DNA of 64,000 nucleotides from Flavobacterium pectinovorum (GTDB lineage Bacteria; Bacteroidota; Bacteroidia; Flavobacteriales; Flavobacteriaceae). The stretch covers positions 335,950-399,949 of the forward strand of contig NZ_RCZH01000005.1 in the NCBI RefSeq assembly GCF_006438875.1, read 5' to 3'. The translations under genes were made by a program, and so were the position numbers. Every line of letters starts with the position of its first letter. Position 1 is the stretch's first letter. Positions 36,084-45,797 of this stretch are shown here, piece by piece. The notes under the pieces are model-generated. The model did no database searches. It was not told where the DNA came from and saw only the letters and a program-made list of their open reading frames with translations.

Positions 36084-36167
36084 CGAAACTATCGAATATA
36101 TTTTGATTAACCAAGAAAAAACACAAAAAATGTGCTCGAACACACTTATTTGGTGTTCTCGAGCACA
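36084..36167 (-). promoter_or_regulatory. LacI-type double operator plus promoter, site 1 (unit A)
   Basis: Two near-palindromes, TGTGCTCGAACACA (36131-36144) and TGTTCTCGAGCACA (36154-36167), have centres 23 bp apart. On the minus strand they are followed 16 bp later by TTG (36114-36112), N20 and TAGTTTCG (36091-36084), resembling a -33/-7 pair. The same arrangement occurs at 53205-53288 and 55971-56053. It stands upstream of the DUF3472-GH109-GH35 unit. That the LacI regulator at 54871 binds it is inferred from shape and position. Confidence 0.8.
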
Positions 36168-36268
36168 TTTTTAGAGATCGGACATGAGATTATCAATTTT
36201 TCGAGGTTTCAGACTTTTAAAATCAAAAATAATTATCCAAAACTACCTGATAAGATATTGTCAGGCAC

Positions 36269-36526
36269 AATTTATTCCATCGGAACATTTCATTGGTAGT
36301 AGAATAAAAATAGATCGTGAGAAATATCGTCCTGTAAGGACGTTTGACAAATGGTGTATTTAATCCGTATGCATTTTTGCCGTTATTATTTATAAAATCA
36401 AACGTTCCTACGGAACGTAAAAAATGCTGTATTTATTTGATTACCAATGAAATGTTCCGATGGAACAAAAAAAAAATAAAAAATGCTGTATTTATTTGAC
36501 TACCGATGAGATGTTCCGATGGAAAC
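36269..36526. repeat. REP-like composite repeat with GTTCCGATGGAAC-type palindromes
   Basis: Two direct copies of about 46 bp (36421-36466, 36480-36525; ATGCTGTATTTATTTGA then ATGTTCCGATGGAA, period 59 bp) face an inverted partner at 36269-36294 (TTCCATCGGAACATTTCATT). Small palindromes GTCCTGTAAGGAC and CGTTCCTACGGAACG lie between. This layout is typical of REP-like elements. Together with 36700-36800 (an inverted repeat of GAAATCCTCGC / GCGAGGATTTC around TCCCGAGGCTTCGGGA) it fills the 1.1-kb gap 35879-37020; no gene is supported there. Confidence 0.72.
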
Positions 36527-36922
36527 AAAAAAATATAAAAATATGTATCTTAAATAATGAAATGGATTTATTTTCTAATAATCGAAATAAAGAAGCAACC
36601 TGACGTGATATTGTCCTTAACAACTTGTTCCATTAAGTTAAGCTTTTTATAAACTAAAATTTAATCTCGCAAAATCGCAAAGCTTAAACACAATATTGTC
36701 AATTTCGATCCCGAGGCTTCGGGAGAGAAATCCTCGCGAGAAGCTCGACAAAGATTGGATTTTCGTTGCGGAGTTACTTGCGAGGATTTCTCCTCTATCG
36801 AAATGACAAAATCTTTGCGATTTTGCTCTTTTATGAGAGATTTATGTGCTTCACTATCAAAGATGTATGATATTTGGCTTCGGGACTGTCGGGTTTAGAA
36901 TTGCTTTTTTACAGTAATTTCT

Positions 36923-36959
36923 AAAAAAAAACCTCTCTAATAAAACAAATTAGAGAGGT
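36923..36959 (-). terminator. Terminator of unit B
   Basis: Stem ACCTCTCTAAT / ATTAGAGAGGT with a 7-nt loop. On the minus strand it is followed by a run of eight T, 62 bp past the M1 peptidase stop. Confidence 0.88.
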
Positions 36960-37020
36960 CTTGAAAAAGACATAATATTTAAAGTACTAATTATAAAATC
37001 ATGTTTTTTTTTAAATTATT

Positions 37021-39195
37021 TTACTTACTTAATCTTTTGATTAAAAGCGTTACATGTTTTTTAGTATCCTCGTCTAAAGTCGATAATGCTTTATCAGATT
37101 CTTCAGCTGAGTATTTTGACAATCCCGTTATTCCGGCAGCGATTACATTATAAGATTGGTTTTTGATGCTTTCCTGCATTAATTCTTTGTAAGAAGCATC
37201 GCCAGTTCCAGCCAATTTTATAATTGCGGCTGCTCTCGCACTTGTCTTTTTATCATTTTTTGCAATATTTAGCAAAGTCTTGATTGCTGCATCTTTGATT
37301 TGAGTGTCACTTAAATCAATTGCTTTTATACTTAGAACACGCAAATCATCTTGTTGATCTTCTAAACCTGCCAAAAGTATCAATTGTGAATCATGACTTT
37401 TCTCTTTTGTGGCATATTTTATCGCTTCGATTCTGTTATAATAAGACGGAACATTTTTATATTGGAACAAATAATCCGCTACTTTTTTGTTGTCGATAAC
37501 CTGACCAACTAAAATTTTATCAGGATCAAGATCTGTAAAAGTAGGCTGAGCAGGAACATCAAAACTGAAATTCTGCTCTCTTTGGTCAATCAAAATGTCT
37601 TTTCTAATCTTAGTTCCGTTTACATAAAAATCAACTTTTAATGGCAAACTAAAAGTTTGTACAGAACTTGCCTGAGTTTGTTTTACCGCAATTGTAGCTT
37701 TTCCGTTTGCATATCCATATTCTACGTTCAAGATTGGATTTCCTCCCTGATAATACCATTGGTTAAAATACGGACTCCAGTCTTTTCCGGTAACTTCTTC
37801 CATTGCTAAACGCAATTGATGTGATTCTCCGGATTTGTATGCATTTGTTGTTAAGTAACGGTTTAACGATTTGAAAAACGCCTCGTCGCCCATTTGATTT
37901 TTTGCTGCATATAATATGATAGAACCTTTTGAGTAACTGATATTGTCAAACATATCTTCTTTGTCTTTGTAATAAAAACGTGCCAAAGGCGGACTAATTC
38001 CATCTTTTGAAGAACGCAGACAGTTTTGTAATTTCTCATAACGAGATCTGTCTTCGGCGTCTTGTCCCGCGTCGTGACCGTGCCAAAGTACTTCACCAAA
38101 AGTGGCAAAAGATTCGTTCATCGTTAAGTTAGACCAGGATTCTGCCGTTACATAATCCCCAAACCATTGGTGAAAAAGTTCGTGAGCGATTGTACTTTCC
38201 TGATTGTCATCTAATAATTCTCTTTCGGTTTTTTGCACATATTCACCATGCAAAGTTGCGGATGTATTTTCCATCGCACCGGAAACATAATCTCTGGCAA
38301 CAATTTGAGAATATTTTACCCAAGGATATTCTACGCCTAAAATTTTACCGTAAAACTTCATCATATCAGGAGTTTTTCCAAAGATTTGCTTGGCATATGG
38401 CGCATATTTTGGCTCCAGATAGTAGTTAACTTCTTTTCCGTTATAAGAATCTTTATAGATTTTAAAATCTCCAACAGCCATCATAAACAAATATGGAGAA
38501 TGTGGGACATCCATTTTCCAGGTATCCGTACGAGTTCCGTTTTTATTGGCTTTTTGCGATACTAATTTTCCATTTGATAAAGAAACATATTTTGCCTCAA
38601 CCGTCATTGCAATTTCGGCAGTTGTTTTCTGATTTGGTTTGTCAATTGTTGGAAACCATGCAGATGATGCTTCTGTTTCGCCTTGTGTCCAGATTTGGAT
38701 TGGTTTGTCGTCCTTTCCGTCAGGATTTATAAAATACAAACCTTTGGCATCTGTAATTGCAACGCTTCCTTTTGCTTTTAATTCATCTGGTTTTGCTGTA
38801 TAGTCGATGTAAATAATGTATTTTTCAGTGCTTTTGTACTTTCTGTCCAGCGTAATAAAAACCTGTTCGTTATCGTACGTATATTTTAAAGGTGTTTTTT
38901 TCTTTCCTTCAATTATCGCAATTTCTTTAAAATCCATTCCTTTAGCATCTAGCGTAAGAGCGTCAGTTTCGTAAAAATGAGGTTTTAGAGTAATCCATTC
39001 TTTTCCAAATAAATAACGTTTTCCATAATCAAATGATACTTCGAGCTTGGTATGTACTAAGTCGTGAACTTTTAATGGTGTAACTCTGTAAGCTGATATA
39101 TCTTCTTTATTTTGGTCAGCATTTTGTGCCTCAATATTTTGGCATGCCAACAAGACAATGCTGAAAAGGGAACATTTTAAAAAAAGTTTATTCAT
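37021..39195 (-). CDS. M1 family metallopeptidase (aminopeptidase N-like), secreted
   Basis: 724 residues with a signal peptide (LFLKCSLFSIVLLACQNIEAQ). The exopeptidase motif GAMENTSATLHGEYVQ precedes the zinc site HELFHQWFGDYVTAESWSNLTMNESFATF (HExxH-18-E, about residues 338-361). The C-terminal 150 residues are helical HEAT-like repeats. It releases N-terminal residues from peptides in the periplasm. As the last gene of unit B, 27 bp after the DUF5107/TPR gene, it suggests that glycopeptides are the imported material. Confidence 0.93.
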   Translation of the reverse strand: MNKLFLKCSLFSIVLLACQNIEAQNADQNKEDISAYRVTPLKVHDLVHTKLEVSFDYGKRYLFGKEWITLKPHFYETDALTLDAKGMDFKEIAIIEGKKKTPLKYTYDNEQVFITLDRKYKSTEKYIIYIDYTAKPDELKAKGSVAITDAKGLYFINPDGKDDKPIQIWTQGETEASSAWFPTIDKPNQKTTAEIAMTVEAKYVSLSNGKLVSQKANKNGTRTDTWKMDVPHSPYLFMMAVGDFKIYKDSYNGKEVNYYLEPKYAPYAKQIFGKTPDMMKFYGKILGVEYPWVKYSQIVARDYVSGAMENTSATLHGEYVQKTERELLDDNQESTIAHELFHQWFGDYVTAESWSNLTMNESFATFGEVLWHGHDAGQDAEDRSRYEKLQNCLRSSKDGISPPLARFYYKDKEDMFDNISYSKGSIILYAAKNQMGDEAFFKSLNRYLTTNAYKSGESHQLRLAMEEVTGKDWSPYFNQWYYQGGNPILNVEYGYANGKATIAVKQTQASSVQTFSLPLKVDFYVNGTKIRKDILIDQREQNFSFDVPAQPTFTDLDPDKILVGQVIDNKKVADYLFQYKNVPSYYNRIEAIKYATKEKSHDSQLILLAGLEDQQDDLRVLSIKAIDLSDTQIKDAAIKTLLNIAKNDKKTSARAAAIIKLAGTGDASYKELMQESIKNQSYNVIAAGITGLSKYSAEESDKALSTLDEDTKKHVTLLIKRLSK

Positions 39196-39222
39196 TGTAT
39201 TTGGTTTAATAATGTTTAGTTT

Positions 39223-42200
39223 TTAAAGTTTTTCTATAATTCTGACTTCACCATCCTTTTCATCGGCGGTTAAAATATCCGATTGTTTTTTAGTGTACAT
39301 CTCTAAACTCCATTGTACAATTTTGTTTGTTGAATATAAACCAGCTTGATTTTTCAACCACGTTTCTGCTTCTTTTGCCGAAGAAGTTTTCTCGATAGCC
39401 CAAGCCGAAACCAATTGATTTGCGGGTAAGAAATTCATAACCGTATTATCAATTTTAGGGTTAAAAGTAGTGATTTTTTGCAAAGATTGTTTTGCTTTTT
39501 CAGTATCACCAAGATTTGTGTAACATTGATAATCCATCCAGTTTTCCAGTCTTTCGTCAATATCAACGTCATAGGGTTTTCCTACGCCCAGATTTTGCGG
39601 CCATAATTTTGCATCGGCAATAAATTGTAATGCTTTTTTGTATTGCTTGTTTTTCATTTCGGCTACAGCCTGCATCAATTTAGCTTCATGATACAACTGA
39701 CGTCCGATTGTTGCGCCTTCAAACGGAAGAATTTCCAATTTGGTTAAAAAAGCATCTGCTGCAACATATTTTTTATTCAATAATAATGTTTTGGCATACA
39801 GCATTCCCATTAGATAATTTTCGGTATGTTTTTTATAAAAGGATTCAGCAATTGCCAACGCTTTATCATATTGCTTTTGAGTAATATAATGCTCTGCCAA
39901 TAGTTTGTGATATCTCCATCCCTGATTATCTAATTTTAGCGCTTGCTGAAGACTTGCAATGACCAATTGCGAATCGTCTTTGAACAAAGATGCTTTTGCG
40001 GCATAAAAAGCCGGATCATTTGGTTTAGCACCGCATTGTGTGAATAAGTCTTTAGCTTTTGAAAGATTATCACGATTCCATTCAATTAATCCTAAATGAT
40101 ATTTCAATTGCCATTGATCGTTTGTCTGGATTAATTTCTCAAGAATAATAGCTGTTTCTCCACGGAATGGAAAGCTGATTCCTGGCTGTATTTTAGATAA
40201 ATCCACAGGTTTGTTTTCTAAAAATGCTTTCCAGTATATAATTTCAGCACTTGGAGCCGCAAGGGAAAAAACTTTTAAAGCTTCCTCATTGCGGTCCAGA
40301 TGCTGATACCAAATTCCTAATTCAAGATAGGTTTGTTCCGGCATTTCATTCTGTATTAGTGATGTGAAATGCTGTTTTGATGCTGCTGAATTTTCCCAAA
40401 GAAATCTTTCAAATCCAACAAAATGATTTAAAGGATCAAGGGTATTAATTTTATTTAAGGTTTCGGTTGCTTTGTTGGCATTGTTTTGCAGACGATATAG
40501 TACTGCCAAAACTTGTAAACCTTCCAGATTGTATTGATTGTTTAGCAAACTTTTTTCGGCATATTCAATCGCTTTTGACTGATCGTTTTCACTAAAGTAA
40601 ATTTTGCTCAAAGCAGTATACGCAGAACTGCGGAATTCTACACCTGCAGCGGCAATATCAAAACCGTCTTTGGCATCAGTTGTATTTCCTAAATGCAGAT
40701 TTGCAAGCCCATAATAATAATTGGCGGCAGGATCGTAAGTGTCTATAGATAAAGCTTTACTTGCCGAAATTACAGCTTCTTTATACTGCAATTTTCTAAT
40801 TTGTAAAGATGCCAAAGCAGATAGAGCAGGAGCATAGTTTGGATCTTTTTTTAGACAGGCATTTAAGTTTTCTGCTGCTTTTACATAATCTTTAAAACTG
40901 ATATAATTTTTTCCTTGCAGATATAATCCATAAACTGAATTGTTGTCAAAATCCTTTGGCATTTCTAGCGGACGAGCTAAATCGCCATCTTCCGGCGCCG
41001 AATTCCAAACCAATTTATTTTCACCAAGTGTCAATCTCAATTTATTTTCGTTAACCGAAACCTGAATCGAATCTTTGAATACTTCTAAAGTGTTTACCGA
41101 AATATCTTTAGAATAGATTTTCTTATCATTATCAAAAACTTCTAATTTCTCGTTTAGTTTTTGAAGGGGAGAAAAATAGATTTTCAGCCAGCCATTTTCG
41201 TTTTTTACATTTACGGCTCCATAATTATTGGCTTTTACAAAACCTTTTGTTTGTTTTACCGGAAACCAATATTCTGTCCACGAATCTGTTTGATAAGGCG
41301 CAAAAGAACGTTGTTTAAACGGAGTTAAATTACTGCCTTCACTTGCTTGATTAAACAATCTTCCGCTTTGTACTTCTACATATTGACCATCAGTATCAGT
41401 CAATAATTTTTCCCAAATCATTCCTTGTTGCGACAATCCCCAAATCCATATTTTCTTGCCGGGTTTGTCATCGTGATTGCCGTATCTTCCCATTCCGAAA
41501 TCTTCGTCATGGTAATATCCACCAAAGAAATCGTCGTATTTACCAAAAACGTGATACGATTTATAACCGCCAAAATTATTGTTTTTATAGAATGATAAAT
41601 CTTTACCATTTTCCTTGTCAATTGGCCATGAATTGTGTTCACCATTGTGACCCAAATAGCTTTTTCCGGGATAGATAAATTGCAGATTCTCGCCAGCTTT
41701 TATACCGGTATTCATCCACGTATAATAAGGCTGCTCAAATTCTGTCGAGTTAAACCAAAATGAATTTGTAGTAAAATAAGCTTTATCTTTTGGTAAATTG
41801 ATGTCCAATTTCCAGGAAGTACGCGTCAATAAATCCAAAACTCCAACAACACAACTTACGCTTCCGTCAGGTCTTGTAATAATAGTATAATCTACAGGAG
41901 TAGCGCAATTTGGCGTATGCCCAATAATTCCGTAATTACCTTCTACACCACCGCTTGTCCACGGACCACGCATGGCAATATCTCTGAATTTGATGACATG
42001 ATTGTTATAAACAAAATCTTTTCCAGTTGATTTTTCTACTGCCGACCAAACTTTTCCGCCTATTTCTGGCAGAATCATTAATTTAATATAATCGTTTTCA
42101 AGCTCAATAACTTTCCATTCTTTTTGAACAGGTTTGTCTGTAAATCCATCAAAACGGAAATAGGGATAAACCTTTGTATCCGGTTTAGGAATAGGATCCG

Positions 42201-42318
42201 GATCTGAAAACGGATAAGTCGTAAATACTTTCTTGTATTCTTTTATAGTGGTTTTATTTTGTGCGTTGACAAACAGGCTTCCAAAGAGTAGAATGGATAA
42301 GAAAGGTTTAAGTTTCAT
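39223..42318 (-). CDS. DUF5107 domain protein with TPR repeats, secreted
   Basis: 1031 residues with signal peptide MKLKPFLSILLFGSLFVNAQ. Residues about 40-360 are DUF5107 (YPYFRFDGFTDKPVQKEWKVIELENDYIKLMILPEIGGKVWSAVEKSTGKDFVYNNHVIKFRDIAMRGPWTSGG), a galactose-mutarotase-like beta-sandwich. From about residue 480 there are TPR repeats (AAENLNACLKKDPNYAPALSALASLQIRKLQYKEAVISASKALSIDTYDPAANYYYGLANLHLG). DUF5107 occurs in many Bacteroidota glycan loci; the function is unproven, and glycan binding or aldose epimerase-like chemistry is likely. It lies in unit B, separated by 428 bp of repeat DNA from the GH123-like gene. Confidence 0.86.
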   Translation of the reverse strand: MKLKPFLSILLFGSLFVNAQNKTTIKEYKKVFTTYPFSDPDPIPKPDTKVYPYFRFDGFTDKPVQKEWKVIELENDYIKLMILPEIGGKVWSAVEKSTGKDFVYNNHVIKFRDIAMRGPWTSGGVEGNYGIIGHTPNCATPVDYTIITRPDGSVSCVVGVLDLLTRTSWKLDINLPKDKAYFTTNSFWFNSTEFEQPYYTWMNTGIKAGENLQFIYPGKSYLGHNGEHNSWPIDKENGKDLSFYKNNNFGGYKSYHVFGKYDDFFGGYYHDEDFGMGRYGNHDDKPGKKIWIWGLSQQGMIWEKLLTDTDGQYVEVQSGRLFNQASEGSNLTPFKQRSFAPYQTDSWTEYWFPVKQTKGFVKANNYGAVNVKNENGWLKIYFSPLQKLNEKLEVFDNDKKIYSKDISVNTLEVFKDSIQVSVNENKLRLTLGENKLVWNSAPEDGDLARPLEMPKDFDNNSVYGLYLQGKNYISFKDYVKAAENLNACLKKDPNYAPALSALASLQIRKLQYKEAVISASKALSIDTYDPAANYYYGLANLHLGNTTDAKDGFDIAAAGVEFRSSAYTALSKIYFSENDQSKAIEYAEKSLLNNQYNLEGLQVLAVLYRLQNNANKATETLNKINTLDPLNHFVGFERFLWENSAASKQHFTSLIQNEMPEQTYLELGIWYQHLDRNEEALKVFSLAAPSAEIIYWKAFLENKPVDLSKIQPGISFPFRGETAIILEKLIQTNDQWQLKYHLGLIEWNRDNLSKAKDLFTQCGAKPNDPAFYAAKASLFKDDSQLVIASLQQALKLDNQGWRYHKLLAEHYITQKQYDKALAIAESFYKKHTENYLMGMLYAKTLLLNKKYVAADAFLTKLEILPFEGATIGRQLYHEAKLMQAVAEMKNKQYKKALQFIADAKLWPQNLGVGKPYDVDIDERLENWMDYQCYTNLGDTEKAKQSLQKITTFNPKIDNTVMNFLPANQLVSAWAIEKTSSAKEAETWLKNQAGLYSTNKIVQWSLEMYTKKQSDILTADEKDGEVRIIEKL

Positions 42319-42414
42319 ATGGAGAGCTTTTTATTGTTGGTTATTTGGTAGTTAATTTTGTTACTTCTTTTGAATTCAAAAGCAACCAAATTTATTTTTT
42401 GTATTAATGAAATC

Positions 42415-42545
42415 TTTTTTCAGGAGCTAATCCCGCACCCGAGCCTGAAAGTGCGAACTGGCGAAGCAATCCGTTTCAATCTTTTGTGGCTCCCGAAGCC
42501 TCGGGACCGCCACAAAAGGATTTCCACTTCTATCGCGGCTAGGCA
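42415..42545. repeat. Dispersed Flavobacterium-type element with TCCCGAAGCCTCGGGA palindrome
   Basis: AGGAGCTAATCCCGC at the left and ATCGCGGCTAGG at the right frame an inverted pair CTTTTGTGGC / GCCACAAAAGG with CCCGAAGCCTCGGG in the middle. I recall this layout as a frequent intergenic element of Flavobacterium. With 42631-42725 (GATGGATTTTAATCCATC and a palindrome TCATTTCGATCCCGAAGCC) it fills the gap 42319-42746 within unit B; no gene is supported there. Confidence 0.7.
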
Positions 42546-42746
42546 ATTATTTTCATAATAATATTTTCGCAATCTTGTTATTTCGATTTCTATGATAAAA
42601 TCAAATCTTTGTTCGAGCAGTTCCGAAGGAACAAAATATATTGTAGGGATGGATTTTAATCCATCATTCGCAATCAAAACCCAATCTTGTCATTTCGATC
42701 CCGAAGCCTCGGGATCGAAATGACAAATAATACGGGCAATTTCTTA

Positions 42747-45700
42747 TTATTTAACAATCAACAACCATCCTTTTCCTTTTGATACAGGCAATTCATCTTT
42801 TGCTGTAAAGGTTTGTGCCGGTTGGAAATTTGTGATTTCCGGAGCTGTGATTGTTGCTTTTGCAGGATTGATTCCAAGTTTTTTCCAGTCGATTGTTAGT
42901 TTTACTTTTACATCAGAATCTGCCCAGCTTGCAATCGAAATTAATGTTGAACCGTTCTTTTTGTAAACTGTTGCCAAAACTTTATCGTTGTTAGTTTTTA
43001 CCGGACAGTTTTCGCTCCAATATCCAATCATTTCAGAACCTTTGATTCCGAAAGAATCCCATAATTTCCAGATTTCTCTTGGGTCAGCATTGTCGCTCCA
43101 TGGTAATCTGTTAGTCATTCCGTAAACCATTCCTCTCCAAGGATTTCCTCCGCCTTGCAGCATTTCGCCCATTAATCCAAAAGGAATTCCGCTTACTTCT
43201 GTTAAGAAAAAGTCTGGTTGGTTTTTTTCGTAATCAAAATATTCTCCAAACCAAAGTTTATTGATGTACGGAAAGTGCTCCATATATAAATTGGCACTAT
43301 TGTTAAATCCGTCGCTTTTATTGTACTGATTCGCACTGTGCAAGTCGATAATTCCAGGGTGACCATCTTTAGTAAGAACTCTTTTTACACGTTTCATAGT
43401 GATTCTGTCAAAAGCTACATCATCAAGATAAATTCCGTCAATACCAACGTTTTGTGTCAGCCAATTCATTCCTTCAACATAATAATTATGCCAACGGTTC
43501 ATTCCGCTATTTACGATTGCAGCATCTTTAATTTCCGGTACAAACCACGCTGCAATATAATCCTCTCCAACGTGTTCTTGTAACCAAGAGAATCCGCCTC
43601 CTTTTCCCGGAGAATAAATTTCATGACCTAAACTTCTTAGAGCAAAAGTTTCATAAGCTTTGTTTGAAACTTCCCTAACCGTGTTGTAAATTTTTACTTT
43701 TAATCCTTTTTCATGCGCTTCATCGATATAACTTTTCATCTTTTTAAATTCGATAAAAGGATAGTTGATATATGGGTTTATAGCATTTGCATGGTGAATA
43801 TTGATTACCGTTGCGCCAGTTTTTGCAATGGTATCAATTGGACTGTATTTGTGATAGAATTTAGTATCCCATTGAAAATCTGTGTCAATTTTATGGAAAG
43901 GTGTAATCAATAAATTAAAGTTATAATATAAAACATCCCCTTTTTTCATGCTGCGGGCTCCGCTGTAAGCATTTACCAAAACCGATTTTTGATTTGGTGC
44001 AATTGTGATTCCACCTTTATTTTCGTTACCCCAAGAAGTTGGTAATAATAGTGGTTTTTGCAAATAGAAATTGGTGTTCAACGGACGGCTGTATTTTTCA
44101 TCACGTAAAGAAAACTGCAATCCTGAATTTACATTTCCGATCCAGGCACCATCTTGATTTTTATGAGCTACATCCCATTTCCAGTCGAAAGTTGTAGGAC
44201 GATCACCGCCTTTTTGACCTAATCCCATCATGTATTTTGCAGATGTTGGCTGAAAAGGCATTTGAAAATTAATATCATTAAAAGTAAGATCTTCAAGCGC
44301 TGTAACTTTTACAGTATAATGTAAAAAACCATCAAATTCAATTGAAGCATTCACATCCATTTGAACTGATTGTGACGTAGAAGTGCTTTCCCAAGCAATA
44401 GTTCCAGCTTCTTTTTTAGTGAATTTAAGTCCTGTATTTTTCCATTGTAAGGATTCTTTTCCTGTTGCATCCACAAAATGAAATGCTAATGGAGCACTCA
44501 AAATATCATTGGCTTTTGTACCAATACTTGTCATTTCAGGAGTGAAATAAGTTTGAATTTGGGTTGGAAATCCATTGGTGCCCAAAACTAATTTTCTTCC
44601 TAATAATGAGATTTCAGAATCTTTAACAACAAGTGGAGTATAAGGTGCAATAACGGTATTTTCCTGTGCCAAAGTTGAGTTTAACCATTTTAGGCGTGTC
44701 ATTTTCTCTGGGAAATCGATTCCTCCGTTTTTAGTCACTTCGTCAGTTACTTTTATTTGTAGGTTGATTACTGTAGATTTTCCGTCAGCAATTACGGTGG
44801 CTTTTCCGGTATAAGTTCCTGCCGCTGCGGTTTGAGGAATATCGATTCCGCACCACATTGCTTGTACTTTTCCTTTAGAAACAGAAACATTTGCAGTAAA
44901 AGGAGATCCGTCGTAACGAACTCCATCGGTGTTGATACAGTTGATATCTTTTGCTTCAATTAGAGCTCCGTTACTACTGATTAAATTTGAAAAAGTAACT
45001 TTTACATTTCCTAAATCCTGTAACGCATAAACGCCCAATTGAAATGCTAAATATTCTCCTTTTAACGCCGTATCTGCAAAAGTGCTTTGAACTCCTTTTT
45101 GAATCCATCTTTGTGGTAAATCATTTCTCATTCTAATAGAATACGTTCTGTCTTCAGGGAAAACTAAGAATGAACTTCCGCTGTTTTTTGCCACAATATC
45201 GTTTGTTTCAGCCGCAGTTGCGATAACTTCCATTGGATAAAAACTATTGAAAGCATTCACACTCTGAATTTCTTTAACGGTACAATTATCAGCTAAATTA
45301 GGTTTGATTTTAGACAGCCATTGTGCATCAGCTTTATATTCCGGTTTAGCATAAACTCCTTTAGGGTAATTAGCATCGCCTTCATCAATATAAGGCATAT
45401 AATACACATAATAAGTTCCTTTTCCTGAAACCGGTTCAAAATAAATTGTACCTTTTTCTCTGTTGATATCAGCTATTTTTACATTTTGAATTTCTTTTCC
45501 TGAAGCATCTTGAACAATGATTCTTTTTAATTCCGGTTTTTCGTCTCTTCTGCGCCATTCGATTGTTGTTTTTGCAACATTCTCTTTGCCGGTAAATTCG
45601 ACTGCAACACGGTGATTTCCTAACAAATTAGGATTCCAGCTGTCATTGCCATCGGTATATTTTAGTTGTTGTGCAGCCAATGGAATACTGAAAATGCAAA

Positions 45701-45755
45701 GACACATAATCAATATTCTACTTAAAATTTGTCTGTTTTTTAGGTTTGGTTTCAT
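42747..45755 (-). CDS. GH123-like (DUF6067) glycoside hydrolase, secreted
   Basis: 1002 residues with a signal peptide ending SIPLAAQ. Beta-rich N-terminal domains (about 30-330) lead to a large central sandwich. A TIM-barrel part at about 640-890 contains TGATVINIHHANAINPYINYPF, VKIYNTVREVS, GIDGIYLDDVAFDR, GIIDLHSANQYNKSDGF and GEYFDY. The acidic pairs at strand ends (YLDD, GEYF) fit a retaining or substrate-assisted glycosidase. GH123 members are beta-N-acetylgalactosaminidases. That activity is family-based and not certain, since DUF6067 is a neighbouring, little-studied group. It lies in unit B between the cytochrome and DUF5107 genes. Confidence 0.75.
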   Translation of the reverse strand: MKPNLKNRQILSRILIMCLCIFSIPLAAQQLKYTDGNDSWNPNLLGNHRVAVEFTGKENVAKTTIEWRRRDEKPELKRIIVQDASGKEIQNVKIADINREKGTIYFEPVSGKGTYYVYYMPYIDEGDANYPKGVYAKPEYKADAQWLSKIKPNLADNCTVKEIQSVNAFNSFYPMEVIATAAETNDIVAKNSGSSFLVFPEDRTYSIRMRNDLPQRWIQKGVQSTFADTALKGEYLAFQLGVYALQDLGNVKVTFSNLISSNGALIEAKDINCINTDGVRYDGSPFTANVSVSKGKVQAMWCGIDIPQTAAAGTYTGKATVIADGKSTVINLQIKVTDEVTKNGGIDFPEKMTRLKWLNSTLAQENTVIAPYTPLVVKDSEISLLGRKLVLGTNGFPTQIQTYFTPEMTSIGTKANDILSAPLAFHFVDATGKESLQWKNTGLKFTKKEAGTIAWESTSTSQSVQMDVNASIEFDGFLHYTVKVTALEDLTFNDINFQMPFQPTSAKYMMGLGQKGGDRPTTFDWKWDVAHKNQDGAWIGNVNSGLQFSLRDEKYSRPLNTNFYLQKPLLLPTSWGNENKGGITIAPNQKSVLVNAYSGARSMKKGDVLYYNFNLLITPFHKIDTDFQWDTKFYHKYSPIDTIAKTGATVINIHHANAINPYINYPFIEFKKMKSYIDEAHEKGLKVKIYNTVREVSNKAYETFALRSLGHEIYSPGKGGGFSWLQEHVGEDYIAAWFVPEIKDAAIVNSGMNRWHNYYVEGMNWLTQNVGIDGIYLDDVAFDRITMKRVKRVLTKDGHPGIIDLHSANQYNKSDGFNNSANLYMEHFPYINKLWFGEYFDYEKNQPDFFLTEVSGIPFGLMGEMLQGGGNPWRGMVYGMTNRLPWSDNADPREIWKLWDSFGIKGSEMIGYWSENCPVKTNNDKVLATVYKKNGSTLISIASWADSDVKVKLTIDWKKLGINPAKATITAPEITNFQPAQTFTAKDELPVSKGKGWLLIVK

Positions 45756-45797
45756 TGTTTTATTGTTCAGGTTTAAAAAGTAAGCGTAGTTAATAAG

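Noticed and set aside
36269..36526. Insertion sequence
   Set aside because: There is no transposase frame and only short palindromic repeats; it is better described as a REP-like element.
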